Source: Achatina immaculata (taxonomy: Eukaryota > Mollusca > Gastropoda > Stylommatophora > Achatinidae). From it: a stretch of 64,000 nucleotides of DNA. Location of the stretch: contig CM019700.1 in NCBI GenBank assembly GCA_009760885.1, positions 1,250,001 to 1,314,000 of the forward strand. Reading direction: 5' to 3'. Positions 1 to 11,344 of the stretch are shown piece after piece (the stretch's first letter is position 1; each line of letters opens with the position of its first letter). The notes beneath the pieces were generated by a model that was not told the origin of the DNA, did no database searches, and saw only the letters and a list, made by a program, of their open reading frames with translations. Both the position numbers and the translations under genes were made by a program.

Positions 1-974
1 TGTCGACTTCTTTCTCATCGTTTTTTTTTCTCCTTTCTGCATTTCATTCTAGTGTGGTTTTCATTATTGTGTTTTACCTCTTGATATCAGAGAAATAATT
101 TCTTATTTTTTCTCTTATATCTCTTCTTAATTTTAGGCGATTTAGTTTTATTTTATGTCCATGGAGTACGTCCCATTCTTGTGTATACCCACGTTTCAAA
201 AGCTTTATTTTTTTCTTCTCCATTTTCTTATTTAAGGAAAGAATGCAAAATCTAGGTCCTAATCCACAAGTTTATGACTGGTTTTCTGCAGAACAAATAT
301 GACCAGGCAGTAGATTTATGAGGTTTTAATTATAACAACGGGGGTAACTTGGATGCAAGAAATTAAACAAGCAGTAATAAACGTCTATTTTCTGCCGTTT
401 AATAGAAAATATACGTTCTTTATGGTTCTTGTTGTCTTTCAGCGAGTAATTAATAATCCAGGAACGTTACTTGTTATGGAGAAAGGGGGGGGGGTCTGCT
501 CAAGTTGTCTGTCGCCTCAGCATGTAAATGATTATAGTTTTGGATGGATGCATGGACGGACGGACGGACGGACTCCGCACGTGTCCATAGGGGCGCTCCA
601 ATTTCCTCTTCGTTATCTCCATCAGCGTACAGATTAAACACCCGTTCTGTGTGGACTTAACTACCTTTCCTGTGCTTTTATCATTAATCGTTTTGGGATT
701 CGCTACCACAACTTTCATTCCCTAGCTCGTTCATTCTTGACGGAAGCAGTGATTTACCAGTTGTCAGTCAGTCAAGTCTTTGGACCGACTAGCTACTGTG
801 CTACGAAGCAGCGGATGGTGAAATACATGTGATGAAAATAGTTTTTGCTTTCTGTGTTGTACAAATGAAATGAGTAACCTTTGCTGGTATTTAGAACTGG
901 CGTTGTGAAATATCATTTCTCCAAATGCTGATATACATCGTGAATATCATTTCTCCAACTAATGGTATAACTTC

Positions 975-980
<6 letters not shown>
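1..980. other. No gene recognised; A/T-rich intergenic DNA
   Basis: Only short, low-complexity open frames occur here. A short GGAC run lies near 556-572. Nothing resembles a known protein, RNA gene or transposon end. Confidence 0.6.

Positions 981-1027
<47 letters not shown>
981..1027. repeat. (TA)n microsatellite
   Basis: An uninterrupted TA dinucleotide run of 47 bases is read directly. Confidence 0.98.
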
Positions 1028-1031
<4 letters not shown>

Positions 1032-1043
1032 TTTGGTCGAAAA

Positions 1044-1130
1044 CAGTGGTTCTTTACCTGAAGTTCATGGGCCTTCTCCCCCACCCCCATTGTAGTGCAC
1101 TGAAATACTTTTGGGGGTCCACGGGCCAGT
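1044..1130 (+). mobile_element. Possible hAT-type transposon end
   Basis: The sequence cagtggttctttacc at 1044 resembles the hAT terminal motif CAGNGGTTCTCAACC. It is followed by a G-rich 'gggggtccacgggcc' stretch like that seen after other hAT ends. No matching 3' end was found nearby, so this may be a solo end or chance. Confidence 0.3.
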
Positions 1131-1449
1131 ACAAGGACTGGTTCGATTAAAAATGTGCATTATCTGGGTGCTAATTATTGCTTCATACATGCTGAGGGAT
1201 AGACAGCTGTCTGAACCACATTTTCTTCAAAGATGGTACTTCGTCATTATGCAGGAATGTCCTCCGTGTGACTCGGTCTTTCGCAGGTTCTTCCCAGTCC
1301 TCGCTTGTGAAATAAAAATTCTCCCACTGACGACGACCTGCAAGGAAGCTGGGCTTGGCAGCACAGACAAGGCATGCGGAAGCTGTGGCCGAGTTTGCAA
1401 ATTCGTTGGATTTCTTACTGGGGAGATATTTTAAAAGACATTGTTTACA
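1131..1449. other. No gene recognised
   Basis: One open frame of 107 codons (1111-1434, plus) crosses this stretch. Its translation shows no recognisable domain, and its composition is like the flanks. Confidence 0.5.
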
Positions 1450-1772
1450 AGAACCCTGCGGCCTCCCTTGATGAACTCAAACTCAGAATTTGTTGCTGTT
1501 TACCGGACCCCTATGACCTCCCTCGATGAACTCTGCTCAGAATTTGCTGCTATTTACAAGACCCCTGTGACCTCCCTCGATAAACTCAAGCTCAGAATTG
1601 TTGCTGTTCACAAGACCCCTGTGACCTCCCTCCATAAACTCAAGCTCAGAATTGTTGCTGTTCACAAAACCCCTGTGACCTCCCTCGATGAACTCTGCTC
1701 AGAATTTGCTGCTGTTTACAAGACCCCTGTGACTTCCCTCCATAAACTCAAGCTCAGAATTTGTTGCTGAGA
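1450..1772 (+). repeat. Minisatellite, 54-bp unit, about 6 copies
   Basis: Units contain 'gacctccctcgatgaac' and 'caagacccctgtga', with two alternating versions (ctctgctcag and ctcaagctcag). Because 54 is a multiple of three, the array leaves an open frame of 109 codons with an 18-residue period. I regard that frame as a by-product and not a gene. Confidence 0.9.
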
Positions 1773-2557
1773 TGGAAAAAAGTTACACCGAAAATGCTGG
1801 AGAAAACTTGGAGGGAAACTAAACACCGCTTGGACAACTTACTTGCCATGAAAGACGCACGATTTTAAATCTTTCACTTCTGAATTACTTTCCAGGTTAT
1901 GACAGAAGAAATTTTGCCGAGAAAATTTCTGTAGAAACTAGAAGGTAGTTACTCTATAATTTTAAAATATGGGTTCGGCTAGAAACGTTCTAACTTTTGA
2001 TTTTATTTAAACTTTGCTTAAATATCCCTCTGAAAATTAATTTATATAGGCATGCAAGATCTACCAAACAAGTCAGTGTTGTTTTGGAGCAAACGGGTTA
2101 ATTGCTTAGCATTCTGCATCACTGATTCTACAGGTCAATCAATCAAGTACATTTCTCTCCACAATTCCCTGTCTTTCGACTTGATTATGAGATCCGCCGG
2201 TGACTTTCTTCCTAGCCACACTGACCTCTCAGTAACTTCTCTCTCTGTGTCTCTGATTCTGCAGGTATCAGTACTAAAACTTTCTGAGTTACGTTATGAA
2301 CACAGAGAGTGCACCATACAAACAAAAGTCACAAAATTAAGCCAAGCTGATACTTCTAAGTACATGGACACCTTGCTAACGTCAGATGAACGATGGATTA
2401 CCGAAGTAAAAAGGCAGAACTGCACAATCCAAGACCTCTATTCAAACGTTGAAATCCATACTTTGCAATAAGTCACTATCTATGAAAGTCAAGAATAGTG
2501 TGTTACAGTGTTACACTGAACCAGTCTTGTTCTGTGAATGCAAAGCTTGAGAGACAC
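1773..2557. other. No gene recognised
   Basis: A 139-codon frame at 2052-2471 has no recognisable motif, transmembrane pattern or similarity to the repeats in the window. I see no splice-site-bounded exon that I would defend. Confidence 0.5.
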
Positions 2558-2782
2558 AATCATTCATTCATTCATTTGCATGTCCCTTGCGGAACTTTGC
2601 CTCCCAAACAGCACTCCTGTAGGCCTCTCGGTTGTGAGCAAGATGGCCTGCTGCTGCTGCATCCATTTGCAGATCGTCAACGATGTCTTGCAGCCATCTT
2701 CGTCTTGGCCTTCCTCTTTTTCTTTTTCCCATTATGTACCCTTCCAATACGGTCTTCTCTAAATTATCATGACGCTTAATGT
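2558..2782 (-). mobile_element. RTE-type LINE, F1 family, 3' terminal stub
   Basis: Read on the minus strand, the translation runs HIKRHDNLEKTVLEGYIMG, then a basic KRKRGRPRRRW block, then ends in KFRKGHANE. This C-terminal domain is shared with the larger F1 copy at 43.66-45.04 kb and resembles the tail of BovB/RTE proteins. Upstream the frame enters unrelated sequence, so the copy is 5'-truncated to about 70 codons. The stop falls in a (GAAT)n run (plus strand cattcattcatt at 2558-2577), the usual short-tandem tail of RTE elements. Confidence 0.9.
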
Positions 2783-3529
2783 GGAGAGACACAAAGAGAG
2801 CCGAAATGTGGTTCTTAAGAAAAATGCTGAAGGTACCATGGACAGCAGGAAAATCCAACAATGAAATTACGAAAGAAGCACGGGAAACAAGGGAGATTAT
2901 AATAAAGGTCAGAAAAGAACATTCTAAATTTCTGAGGCGTATTTAGAAGAGAGGCCGCATAGAGCCGCTAAAAGCAACAGGGAGATCGAAGGTAGAAGAG
3001 ACAGAGATAGACAGAGAAAAGATGTTTGATGTTTTGGCATCCTGACACGGGAAATGCTCATTGAAAAGCATGTTCAGACACACAAGGGATCGAGGGTTAT
3101 TGAAGAACATGACATCCTGCACTTGTCGGCAGGGATCTTGAGAGAGAGAGAAAGAGAGAGAGAAAGAGGGAGAGTTATATTTTCACATTCCGTAAGCAGT
3201 TTTATTGTGGTATATCTAATTTGAAAACCTATAGGTCAAGGAAACCCAGACAATAGTTTTTGAATCACCTGGTGTTTTCGTTTGGCTTTGTTCGTCCTTG
3301 CTGTTATCAGTTTCATGGTGGAGTTTGGTTACAGCAAAACTTGGTCAGACTTTTGTTCCTGTCTTGTCAGGTTATTTTTATTGCGAGGTTATGTTGGCCC
3401 GCGATATGACCAGCTGGAGACAGACAGGTGAAAACGTGAGGTGAGAGTTGAGCCAGGTGAGGAATCCGGTTGCATTTTTCTTCTTATTGTAGTCTTCATG
3501 GAGCTGCCAGCTCTTGTTCTTTGAGACTG
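2783..3529. other. No gene recognised; short GA run
   Basis: The stretch holds a GA-rich run at about 3139-3174 and otherwise unremarkable sequence. Confidence 0.5.
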
Positions 3530-3905
3530 AAGCTGTGATGACTATGAAGCTGTGATAATTGTGAAGCTGTGATGATGGGCAAGCTGTGATGATGGGGAAG
3601 CTGTGATGATGGTGATGTGTAATGATTGTGAAGCTGTGAGAATACTTCTGTGATGATGGTGAAGCTGTGATAATGGTGATGCTGTAATGATTTTGGAACT
3701 GTGATGATGGTGTGAAGCTGTGATGATGGTGTAGCAGTGACAGTGGTGAAGCTGTGATGATGCTGTAGCTGTTATGATGCTGAACCTGTGATGATGCTGT
3801 AGCTGTGAAATGGTAACGCTGTGATGATGGTGAAACTGTGCTGATGCTGAAATTTTGATGATGCTGTAGCTGTGATGATACTATAGCTGTGATGATGCAG
3901 AAACA
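3530..3905 (+). repeat. Degenerate minisatellite, about 17-18 bp unit
   Basis: Repeated variants of 'aagctgtgatgatggtg' are read directly. Units differ by many substitutions and small indels, so the array is old or evolves quickly. Confidence 0.85.
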
Positions 3906-3979
3906 AATGTGTCATGTGGCGGACTGGTATCGGTCTATTTTCCACCCCAGGTAGGTTGTTTACAACATCCCCTATCTCC

Positions 3980-4130
3980 AGTATTAAGATCTATATTAAA
4001 GTAGGTTTTTCTATGGTCATTACCTCCAACCTTTGAGGTCTGCGACTCCCCCCCCCCAATCCACACTAGTAAGATCTATATTAAAGTAGGCTTTTCTATG
4101 GTCACTACCTCCAACCTGTGAGGTCTGCGA
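3980..4130 (+). repeat. Two tandem copies of a ~67-bp repeat
   Basis: Both copies share 'aagatctatattaaagtagg' and 'tacctccaacct', ending in 'gaggtctgcga'. They start at about 3980 and 4064 and are separated by a C run. A third copy lies at 4806-4871. Confidence 0.85.
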
Positions 4131-4144
4131 TCCCCCTGTCTTTA

Positions 4145-4600
4145 CTAGTCTTCTACTTCTTCTTCTTATGCACATTGGCGATGATGCGTGTTACCCTGAT
4201 TTTTGCGATGCGCCTTTTGGCTGTGTACCTCCGACTTCAGCACATTTCCTTGCTAGGGCAGAATGTGTTCTTGCTCGGACTGCCATGAAGACAGTGGTGT
4301 AGGCTGGCCTGGACAAAACTGTGTTTTCCAGCCTCTGGTGGCTGTACTTAAGCCCCTTCTCCACGTCAGATCCAGTATGCAAAGCTGGATGACCAGACGG
4401 CGTTGAGACAGTTCCACAGAGACACTCCGACTTTGGGATGAGGAATCCGATGAGTGCCTCAACGATATCCATTCCCCGCCACCTATAGTCTGCTGGCTCT
4501 GTTTTGTTTAAATCATTCTTATAGCCATTGTTGTAGAGACCCATAGGCTTGTTACGCTCTGGATTCACTGGTTTCACACCAGACTTTCCTCATCCCTGCC
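4145..4600 (-). mobile_element. Dispersed element T, (GAA)n-tailed, uninterrupted copy
   Basis: This segment matches, in inverted orientation, the interrupted copy at 41155-42310. Shared blocks include 'gggtctctacaacaatgg' and 'ggcttaagtacagccatcag'. On the minus strand it ends in 'cataagaagaagaag', a GAA-type tail like those of the RNase-H LINEs at 48.9 and 60.5 kb. A 128-codon frame covers most of it, but I recognise no domain. It could be a non-autonomous retroposon or the 3' part of an unidentified LINE. It matters because it shows the empty site of the RTE insertion at 41.25 kb. Confidence 0.75.
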
Positions 4601-4805
4601 GGCCATCTATCCATGTCCCCATCTGTCCACCAACCTGACATTTTATTTTATAAAAATAACAATTACAATTAGTGTCGGTTGCTACATGTTTCTGGGCTAC
4701 AGAGGTAGGTCTGAGTTTTTAAGCAAACAGATCTGTGTTCTCTGTCTCAAAAAGACTATGTTAAGATAAGTGTGTTCTTAACACAGTTGTTCCTCGGGGG
4801 ATCTT

Positions 4806-4871
4806 CACTAGTAAGATCTATACAAAAGTCCGCCCTTCTGTGGTCACTACCTCCAACCTTTGAGGTCTGCG
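4806..4871 (+). repeat. Third copy of the 3980-4130 repeat
   Basis: It carries 'ctagtaagatctata' and 'cactacctccaacctttgag', as in the two copies on the other side of element T. Confidence 0.8.
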
Positions 4872-6530
4872 AACTGTGGTATAACGGTTGCATCGACCTT
4901 TCACATCGAGTGGTGAAAGATACCTGTGATTAAAAGGCTGTAGTAAAACGAGTAATAGCAAACCTTTGTCTAGCTTTATTTCGCGTCGGATGAGGAGTTG
5001 GCCTTGAAATAAACATCTGAACTAGACTTCAGAAATATTCTTGTGCACCCCGAGAAGAAAGAAAATAACACTGTCTTAACACTTGCCAACCACTCTGATT
5101 TTATTAAAGCTCTTTCTCAAAAGTGTCAAATTCATGAGTTTAGTGTTAGTCTCGGAAAATAAATAAATTAATAAATAAAGATCTGGGAGAAAGAACTGAG
5201 AAATAAGACGCGACTTTTACTTGGATACATTACTCGAGTCTATTTTCCTCGGAAGTCGTGAAGTAACGACAACGCGACCGAAAACAGAGGGCAAAGAACC
5301 AGAAAATCAGTCTCGAGAGTAACCTGTAAGAGGTAACCAGTGATTTTCTTCTCAAATTTTGTTTCTGAGTTCCACGGAGTTGGCAGTTTTCTCTTTGTAA
5401 TGTAAGCTGGCAGTTGTGCCTTTTCTCTATGCCCCTGAGGCTTTCATAAAACAAAAGGTAGTTCCATGCTGTCACAGAGAGTCTTATTGCTAGACAGAAG
5501 TAAAACGCAGCGCAGGTGAGACTGTTACCTTGGTCTCGTCTTTCACCCTTTCTCGTATATTTGTCAGTTTGTAGTAAGCTTGGCTGTCTGCTTACATGTA
5601 AGAGGATCCTTAAGCCATCTGTTTTCTCCTCTGTCTACTTCCTGCTTGGGTGGCTTCTCCTTTTGCTTCCTACGAATTTTGGCGTGAATGTTTATTGTGG
5701 TATATTGTCTGGTGGTGGTAGTGTAAGATGGCAAAATGTATAAACAAGAAAAAAAAAGTAGGAACAGCTTTATTACTTAATGAGCAAGCAGTTGTAACTT
5801 TTCGGTGTGAACCTTAATCAAACAAAAACACACGCGACGAAGAAGTATAGAGAGAAGGTAAAATATAAATTCACATGAATGCTATGTAAAAAATAGGAAT
5901 TGAAAAAAAAATAGAATAAAATAAAATGAATAGCATACTTAGCTGTGACATGCAAGAAGCTGTGACTTGCAAGAGGCTGTGTTCAGAAGTGCGCATGGTG
6001 GAGTGTAGAGAACGTTTAAAAGGAGACTTGTGATGTGTGATAGGTGGGTCATTAGTGGAGAGGGAGAGGATTCGTGGAAAGGGGAGAGGAGATATAATGG
6101 TAATCTAGCCTGGAGAAGGTGGAATAGGTGATCATAGTTGAGGCAGAGAGGTTGTAGTCTGATGCTGTGAGGAGGTTCTTAGCTGTGTGTTATAAGTGAG
6201 AAAGTAGTGGAACTTAGTGCAGAAGGAATATGATTGTGGAAGAGGCGAATGTTAGGTGTAGCTGAATTTCGAGCTCAAACCATTCGGTTACAGCACCCCA
6301 TATTTCAGAATGTAGCGGTTCTCAAGCACTAGGCGGTTTCTGTCATCAGCGTAACATTATTTGATGGCTGTTACCAGAAAATCAGATTTGCCTCTGTAGT
6401 TGGGGCCATTGAAATGAGTAGGGACTGGTTTCGAAGCACTCTCGGTGATATCATACAAATGTTTCTGCATGCTGTCACCTAATCTGAGACCGGTTTAACT
6501 TGATAAGTTATATTATTCGTGTAAAACGGA
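4872..6530. other. No gene recognised
   Basis: Frames of 75-81 codons are present on both strands and none shows a domain. A repeated phrase 'gctgtgacatgcaagaag' occurs near 5943-5975. I see no promoter, RNA gene or transposon end. Confidence 0.45.
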
Positions 6531-7405
6531 AGTGAAGACCCTCCTGTTTGGCAGACCTATGGCTATATGCTAACGTCAGGGTTGCTAAGCGTAGCCAATT
6601 AAGACTCTGTCCCACCTCTCGGTTGATACCCTCAGTAACAGGCATAGCCTGGTTAAACGGACAGGGATAGCCATAGTCCCCATAGCGGTTGAGTCTGCTA
6701 AAGAAGCAGTGCTCACCCCCGGCTTCTTTTTTTTCCTTGCTCTACTAAGGAACTGAAAAACAATAATAAAAAAAGCATCTATAACTCTCTCTCCCAGTCT
6801 GACATGCTGTGTCTCAACGCAACCTTCTCCCAGTCTGACATGCTGTGTCTCAACGTATCTCTCTCTCAGCCTGACATGCTGTGTCTCAACGCAAGCCTCT
6901 CCTAGTCTGACATGCTGTGTCTCAACGTATCTCTCTCCCAGTCTGACATGCTGTGTCTCAACGCAAGCCTCTCCTAGTCTGACATGCTGTGTCTCAACGT
7001 ATCTCTCTCCCAGTCTGACATGCTGTGTCTCAACGCAAGCCTCTCCTAGTCTGACATGCTGTGTCTCAACGTATCTCTCTCCACTCTGACATGCTGTGTC
7101 TCAACGCAAGCCTCTCCTAGTCTGACATGCTGTGTCTCAACGTATCTCTCTCCCAGTCTGACATGCTGTGTCTCAACGCAAGCCTCTCCTAGTCTGACAT
7201 GCTGTGTCTCAACGCAATCCTCTCCCACTCTGACATGCTGTGTCTCAATGCAACCCTCTCCCATTCTGACATGCTGTGTCTCAACGCAACCATCTCCCAG
7301 TCTGACATGTTGTCTCAACGCAACCCTCTCTCAGTCTGACATGCTGTGTCTCAACATCTTCACCACATCAGCTGCCGCAGTTTCAGGAAGAAGAAGCCGC
7401 GTAAA
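6531..7405 (+). mobile_element. Element D copy 1, internally expanded
   Basis: The block order matches the short copy at 39495-39838: 'gctaacgtcagggttg', then 'ctgtcccacctctc', then 'ccctcagtaacaggc', then 'ccccatagcgg', then a C-rich/poly-purine stretch, then 'cagtctgacatgctgtg', then 'ctcaacatcttcac' and a final 'gcagtttcagga'. The penultimate block is amplified as a 36-bp array (6786-7352). No protein domain is seen. D is probably a non-autonomous retroposon: in several copies the 3' end is followed by simple repeats. Confidence 0.75.
6786..7352 (+). repeat. Minisatellite, 36-bp unit, about 16 copies, inside element D
   Basis: Each unit holds 'cagtctgacatgctgtgtct' then 'caacgcaagcctctcc' or 'caacgtatctctctcc'. 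The period is divisible by three, so both strands stay open (7046-7318 minus, 7056-7409 plus) with a 12-residue repeat. These frames should not be annotated as proteins. Confidence 0.95.
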
Positions 7406-7512
7406 GTGACCAAATTATTTGATTCGCTACTTCCAGAGCAAGTAGTAGATTACTAGTGTTATTCTTAATCTTTCCCCCCATTGAGTTATTTCCCGTGTCT
7501 CTCTAAACACAG

Positions 7513-7749
7513 AGAAAACTTAAATATTTTTGACAAATTAAACGTCATGAGAATCTAGAGAAGACAGTCTTGGAAGGGTACATAATGGGAAAAAGAAAGA
7601 GAGGAAAACCAAGGCGAAGATGGCTGGGAAACATCGTTGATAATCTGCAAATGGATACATCAGCAGCAGGGCATCTTGCTTACAACCGAGAGGCCTACAT
7701 GAAAGCTGTTAGGGACACAAGGTTCCGCAAGGGACATGCAAATGACCGA
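7513..7749 (+). mobile_element. RTE-type LINE, F1 family, short 3' stub with target-site duplication
   Basis: The translation matches the F1 C-terminus: TVLEGYIMGKRKRG-like, then RRRWL, then FRKGHAND. Sequence similarity begins at 'agaaaacttaaatatt' and stops after 'gggacatgcaaatga'. The 14-bp direct repeat ctctctaaacacag flanks it at 7499-7512 and 7750-7763. That is what target-primed reverse transcription with 5' truncation leaves. Confidence 0.93.
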
Positions 7750-7763
7750 CTCTCTAAACACAG

Positions 7764-8200
7764 GAAGTATAGAGCAAATACGATGTTTATGTATAATAAA
7801 TACCAGAATCCAGCGCAAAATCTCGGTACAGGAAAGCATTTACTGATAACAAATGGTAATTGTTTTGGCGTAACTTGGCTAAAGAAATGCTATAAATCAT
7901 TGACACATTTCGACATTGTATGAAAAAATGCCGACTCTTGCCCGACCATTCTTTGCTTTGGTCGATAATTCTCCTTGCTTTTTGTGGCCCAGTGGTGAGC
8001 TTGAGTATTTCTGACATTGTGACATTAGCATGAGGTCTGCTCTTGAGTGGCATTAGCAGTTTGTGTAGAATTGATTTTGTTTGTCCCTTTTTTGTTGTCT
8101 AAAGAGTGAAACTGGGTCACACAAACGTCGCCATGTTGGCTTCCATCTGTCTCAGTCTTCATTTGTTTAAAGGGGGAAAAACCCGAACAAGCAAGTAGAC
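7764..8200. other. No gene recognised
   Basis: A frame of 117 codons beginning in the LINE stub runs on to 7923, but the part beyond the stub is unrelated flank. Confidence 0.5.
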
Positions 8201-8920
8201 TATCTCTCTCTCTCTCTCCCTCCTCCTTCTCTCTCCCTCCTGCCTCTTCTCCTCCCTCTCTCTCTCTCCTCCCTCCCTCTCTCTTTCCCCTCTCTCTCCC
8301 TCTCTCCTCCCTCCCTCTCTCTCTCCTCCCTCCCTCTCTCTTTCCCCTCTCTCTCCCTCTCTCCTCTCCTCTCTCTCCCTCCTTCTCTCTCTCCCTCCTT
8401 CTCTCTCTCCCTCCCCTCCCTCTCTCCCTCCTCTCTCTCCCTCTCTCCTCTCCTCTCCTCTCTTTCCCTCCTATCCTATCTCTCCCTCCTGCCTCTCCCT
8501 CCTCTTTTTCTCTTCTTCCTTCCTTTCCCTCTCTCCTTCCTCTCCTCTCTCCTCCTCCTCTCTCTCCCTCATCCCTCTCTCTCCCTCCTCTCTCTCCCTC
8601 CTCTCATCCCTCTCTCTCTCCCTCCTCTCTCCCTCCCTCTCTCCTCTCTCTCTCCCTCCCTCCTCTCCTCTCTCTCTCCCTCCTCTCTCTCCCTTAACCC
8701 TCTCTCTCTCCCTCCTCTCCTCACTCCTCTCTCTCCCTCCCTCCTCTCTCTCCTTCCCTCTTCTTCTCTCTCTCTCTCCCTCCCTCCTCTCCTCTCTCTC
8801 CCTCTCCCCCTCTCCTCTCTTCCTCTTCCTCCTCCCTCTCTCTCCCTCCCTCTTCTCTCTCCCTCCCTCTTCTCCTCTCTCTTCCTCCTCTCCTCCTCTC
8901 CCTCCTCCATCTCTCTCTTC
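8201..8920. repeat. CT-rich polypyrimidine tract (~720 bp)
   Basis: Irregular tctctccctcc-type units fill the stretch. The long minus-strand frames rich in Arg, Glu and Gly are artefacts of composition. Confidence 0.95.
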
Positions 8921-9385
8921 TCTCGTGTTTATTTGTTTTCCTGTTGACATCAATAAATAAAGGCGAGAAAGCGTTTGTTTGCTGAACTGTATAAGGAAAA
9001 TGACTGGCGAAATTACATGTCCTGCTTTTATTTTCTTTTTCCGTCATTGTTTTGAAGTCATCTTTTGGTGGTGGTTGGGGGGGGGAGGGTGGTGGAGGTT
9101 GGAATAAGGCATATCGGAAGTTGAAAACGGATGAAACAGAAATGTAAGCCAAATGTAAGGGAAAGATTCAAGAAAAATACAATTTATAACCAGTGTAAAG
9201 GATTTATTTATCAATTTTTTTTTCAAAAGTTATTGAAAGAGGATCAATGATAAACCAAGACCATAACGACAAAAGAAAACCAAATCTGAAAACAAAGATA
9301 AAGAAACAAAACAGAATCACTGAACATGTTATAATCTAAAAGTAAGGAAATTGTGATACACCAAAACCATGGGTAATCTTGAGAA
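8921..9385. other. No gene recognised
   Basis: The stretch is A/T-rich with a G run near 9067-9090. Nothing else is identifiable. Confidence 0.5.
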
Positions 9386-9386
9386 C

Positions 9387-9421
<35 letters not shown>
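9386..9421 (-). repeat. (TC)n run, tail of the adjacent F3 LINE
   Basis: On the minus strand the LINE ends in 'gcatttaaggttgagagag' and runs straight into (GA)n. A second F3 3' end at 11407 has the same order, so the run is best read as the element's tail. Confidence 0.8.
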
Positions 9422-9423
<2 letters not shown>

Positions 9424-10345
9424 TTAAATGCCCAGGGCACATGGGGCTTCCGCAAGAGTTTTCCACAAATGCCTGTCCTTTGCCTTTTTTTCTGCTCTTG
9501 CCCAGGTGAGCCCTCTATTGCTCAACATCCTTTCTGTTGTTCTTCTCCATGTCTCTTTTGGTCTACCCTTACTTCTATTTCCCTGTGGTGTCCATCTTAG
9601 TGCTATTTTTGGTAGTGAGTTGTCAGTCATTCAGAGCACATGTCCCAACCCTCGCCAGCGTCTTTCCTCAATAATTGCTGTCAGTGGCTTCATCTGCATT
9701 TCTGCCAACAAGATGTTATTTCTTATGGTGTTTGGCCAACATATTTTTCTAAATTCTTCGTAAACATTTAGTCTGGACAGAATTCAACTTGTTTTCTATG
9801 GTTTTGGTGATTTTCCAGCATTCACTTCCATAGAGTAGTACACTTAGAACATCACTCTTAAATATCCTGATTTTCGTATTTATGCTTAGTTTTTTAGATT
9901 TCCATATAGTCTGCAGCACTGCAAAAGCCTGGTTTGCTCTAGTAAGCCTGCTGTTGATGTCCTCTGTGCTGTCTCCATTTTCTACTACTCTACTGCCAAG
10001 ATATACAAATTCGTTGACCTCCTCCAATAGCTTGTTATCTACTCTGAGCACATTTATGTTGTTCACATTTTGCTTCATTAACTTTGTCTTTCCTATGATG
10101 ATCTTTAGTCCTATGTTGTGTGCATTCTGAGTTAGCTTGTTTATTTTATCTGGCATATCTTTGTGACTGCTTGATAGTAGACAAATGTCGTCCGCAAAGT
10201 CAAGGTCCTCCAGCACTGTGTCAAGGGTCCATTGTAATCCTCTGCGTTTGTCTGATGTTGCTTCCTTCATTAACCAGTCTACTGTCAAGATAAATAATGT
10301 TGGTGATAGTACACATCCCTGCTTCACTCCTGTTTGTACCCTAAA
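9422..10345 (-). mobile_element. RTE-like LINE, F3 family, RT domain to C-terminus, frameshifted
   Basis: Minus-strand translation starts at RT motif B (KQGCVLSPTLFILTV) and continues through the catalytic FADD (DLDFADDICLLSS), the primer-grip block EFVYLGS and the thumb (VLLYGSECW). One frame covers 192 codons (9749-10327). After a frameshift near 9750 it resumes with GHV, NSLPKIALRWTPQGNRSKG and RPKETWRR to the stop near 9424. RT motifs 1 to A and the endonuclease are missing, so the copy is 5'-truncated and dead. It lies head-to-head with F4. Confidence 0.9.
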
Positions 10346-10912
10346 GCTGCTGGAGGTATGTTCTCAGAGATCAGATCACTTTGCACTGAACTTGAGAACA
10401 TATGGCATTCAAAAGTTATAAGCTCAAAAATCAAGTTAAGATCATTTTTAACAAATGTAATATCCAACCTCATTTATGCATGCAAAAGCTGGAAAACAAC
10501 TAAAGAAACAGACAATAAATTAGACTCTTTAAAACAAATACCTAAGGAAAATACTCGGTACGAATTCAAGAACAGTGTAGGGGTAAAACAGATGAGCAGA
10601 CAACAACCTGTCTCATCTGTGATCAGAAAAAGAAGATGGACATATGTCGGTCACGTGATGAGAAGAAACAGTCAGAGAATCCCAAACCAAGCTATCAAGT
10701 GGAACACAACAGGCCAAGAAAAAGAAGTCGACCACGTGAAACTCTAAAGAGGACATTGTTAAGAGAGGCCAGTTTAGTGGGCATAACAACCCTTGATGAG
10801 ATTGAGAAGCTCATCGAGGACAGGAAAACTTGGGGAACTACCATGAGAGCCCTATGCAACGTTTAACGGCACGGGAAGGATGTAAGATGTAAGATGTAAA
10901 ATGTAAGATGTA
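10346..10912 (+). mobile_element. RTE-like LINE, F4 family, thumb and C-terminus
   Basis: Plus-strand translation gives LENIWHSKVISSKIKLRSF, then NLIYACKSWKTTKETDNK (the YGSE-W thumb equivalent), then RRWTYVGHVMRRNSQRIPNQ. After a frameshift near 10700 it ends in RSRPRETLKRTLLREA...TMRALCNV. No catalytic motif remains. The 3' end runs into copies of gatgtaa (10876-10912), giving this family its own tail type. A second F4 stub lies at 57530-57715. Confidence 0.85.
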
Positions 10913-11134
10913 AGAAGAAAACCGTGGGCGCGTGAGGACAAAATATTATAGATTTTTTTTTTAAAACGGCAAGAAGGAGTGGAAAGTACAGAAGGAATTG
11001 AAGATAATGACTACCACGTAAAAGATAAAAGTAGTAGAAACAAAAGCAATAGAAATTATAGAAAGAACAAGTCAAATCAGGAAAGAAAAGACAATTCATA
11101 CAAGATTAAAGGGAGAGCATCCATTTCTATAGGC

Positions 11135-11344
11135 CAGTGGTTCTCATTTGGTGGTACATGGACACCTGGGGGGAGGGGGGGAATGGATTCCCCCCCCCCC
11201 CTTTAAAAAAATTTCTTCGCTGTGAAATGTGCAGGAACTGTTTTCTGCATATTGTTACACGAAGAACAAGCACAGGAATCAGCTTCATGTTGCTCCAGAT
11301 TTGACATTAAAAATAGGAAATGCCGAACCAGATGTGGAAGCGAT
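11135..11344 (+). mobile_element. hAT-like element, 5' end and internal segment
   Basis: It begins with cagtggttctcattt, a hAT-type end. At 11295-11344 'gaaatgccgaaccagatg' parallels 'gaaatactgaaccagatg' in the hAT element at 20992-21954, so the two are related. The downstream part has turned into a 27-bp array and no 3' terminus is recognisable. Confidence 0.65.

Noticed and set aside
2052..2471. 139-codon hypothetical protein
   Set aside because: Length is within what is expected by chance in this composition, and the translation has no recognisable feature.
4191..4577. Host gene of 128 codons
   Set aside because: The segment is repeated at 41.2-42.3 kb in another orientation with a GAA tail and a LINE insertion, so it is a dispersed element.
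7046..7409. Repeat protein genes on both strands
   Set aside because: Both frames exist only because the 36-bp unit has no stops in those frames. The element around them is a non-coding dispersed repeat.
8471..9152. Arg/Glu-rich proteins in the CT tract
   Set aside because: Pure dinucleotide-composition artefacts with no unique sequence.
9422..10912. Twin-priming inversion of a single LINE
   Set aside because: Both halves contain their own C-terminus and belong to different families, so they are separate insertions.
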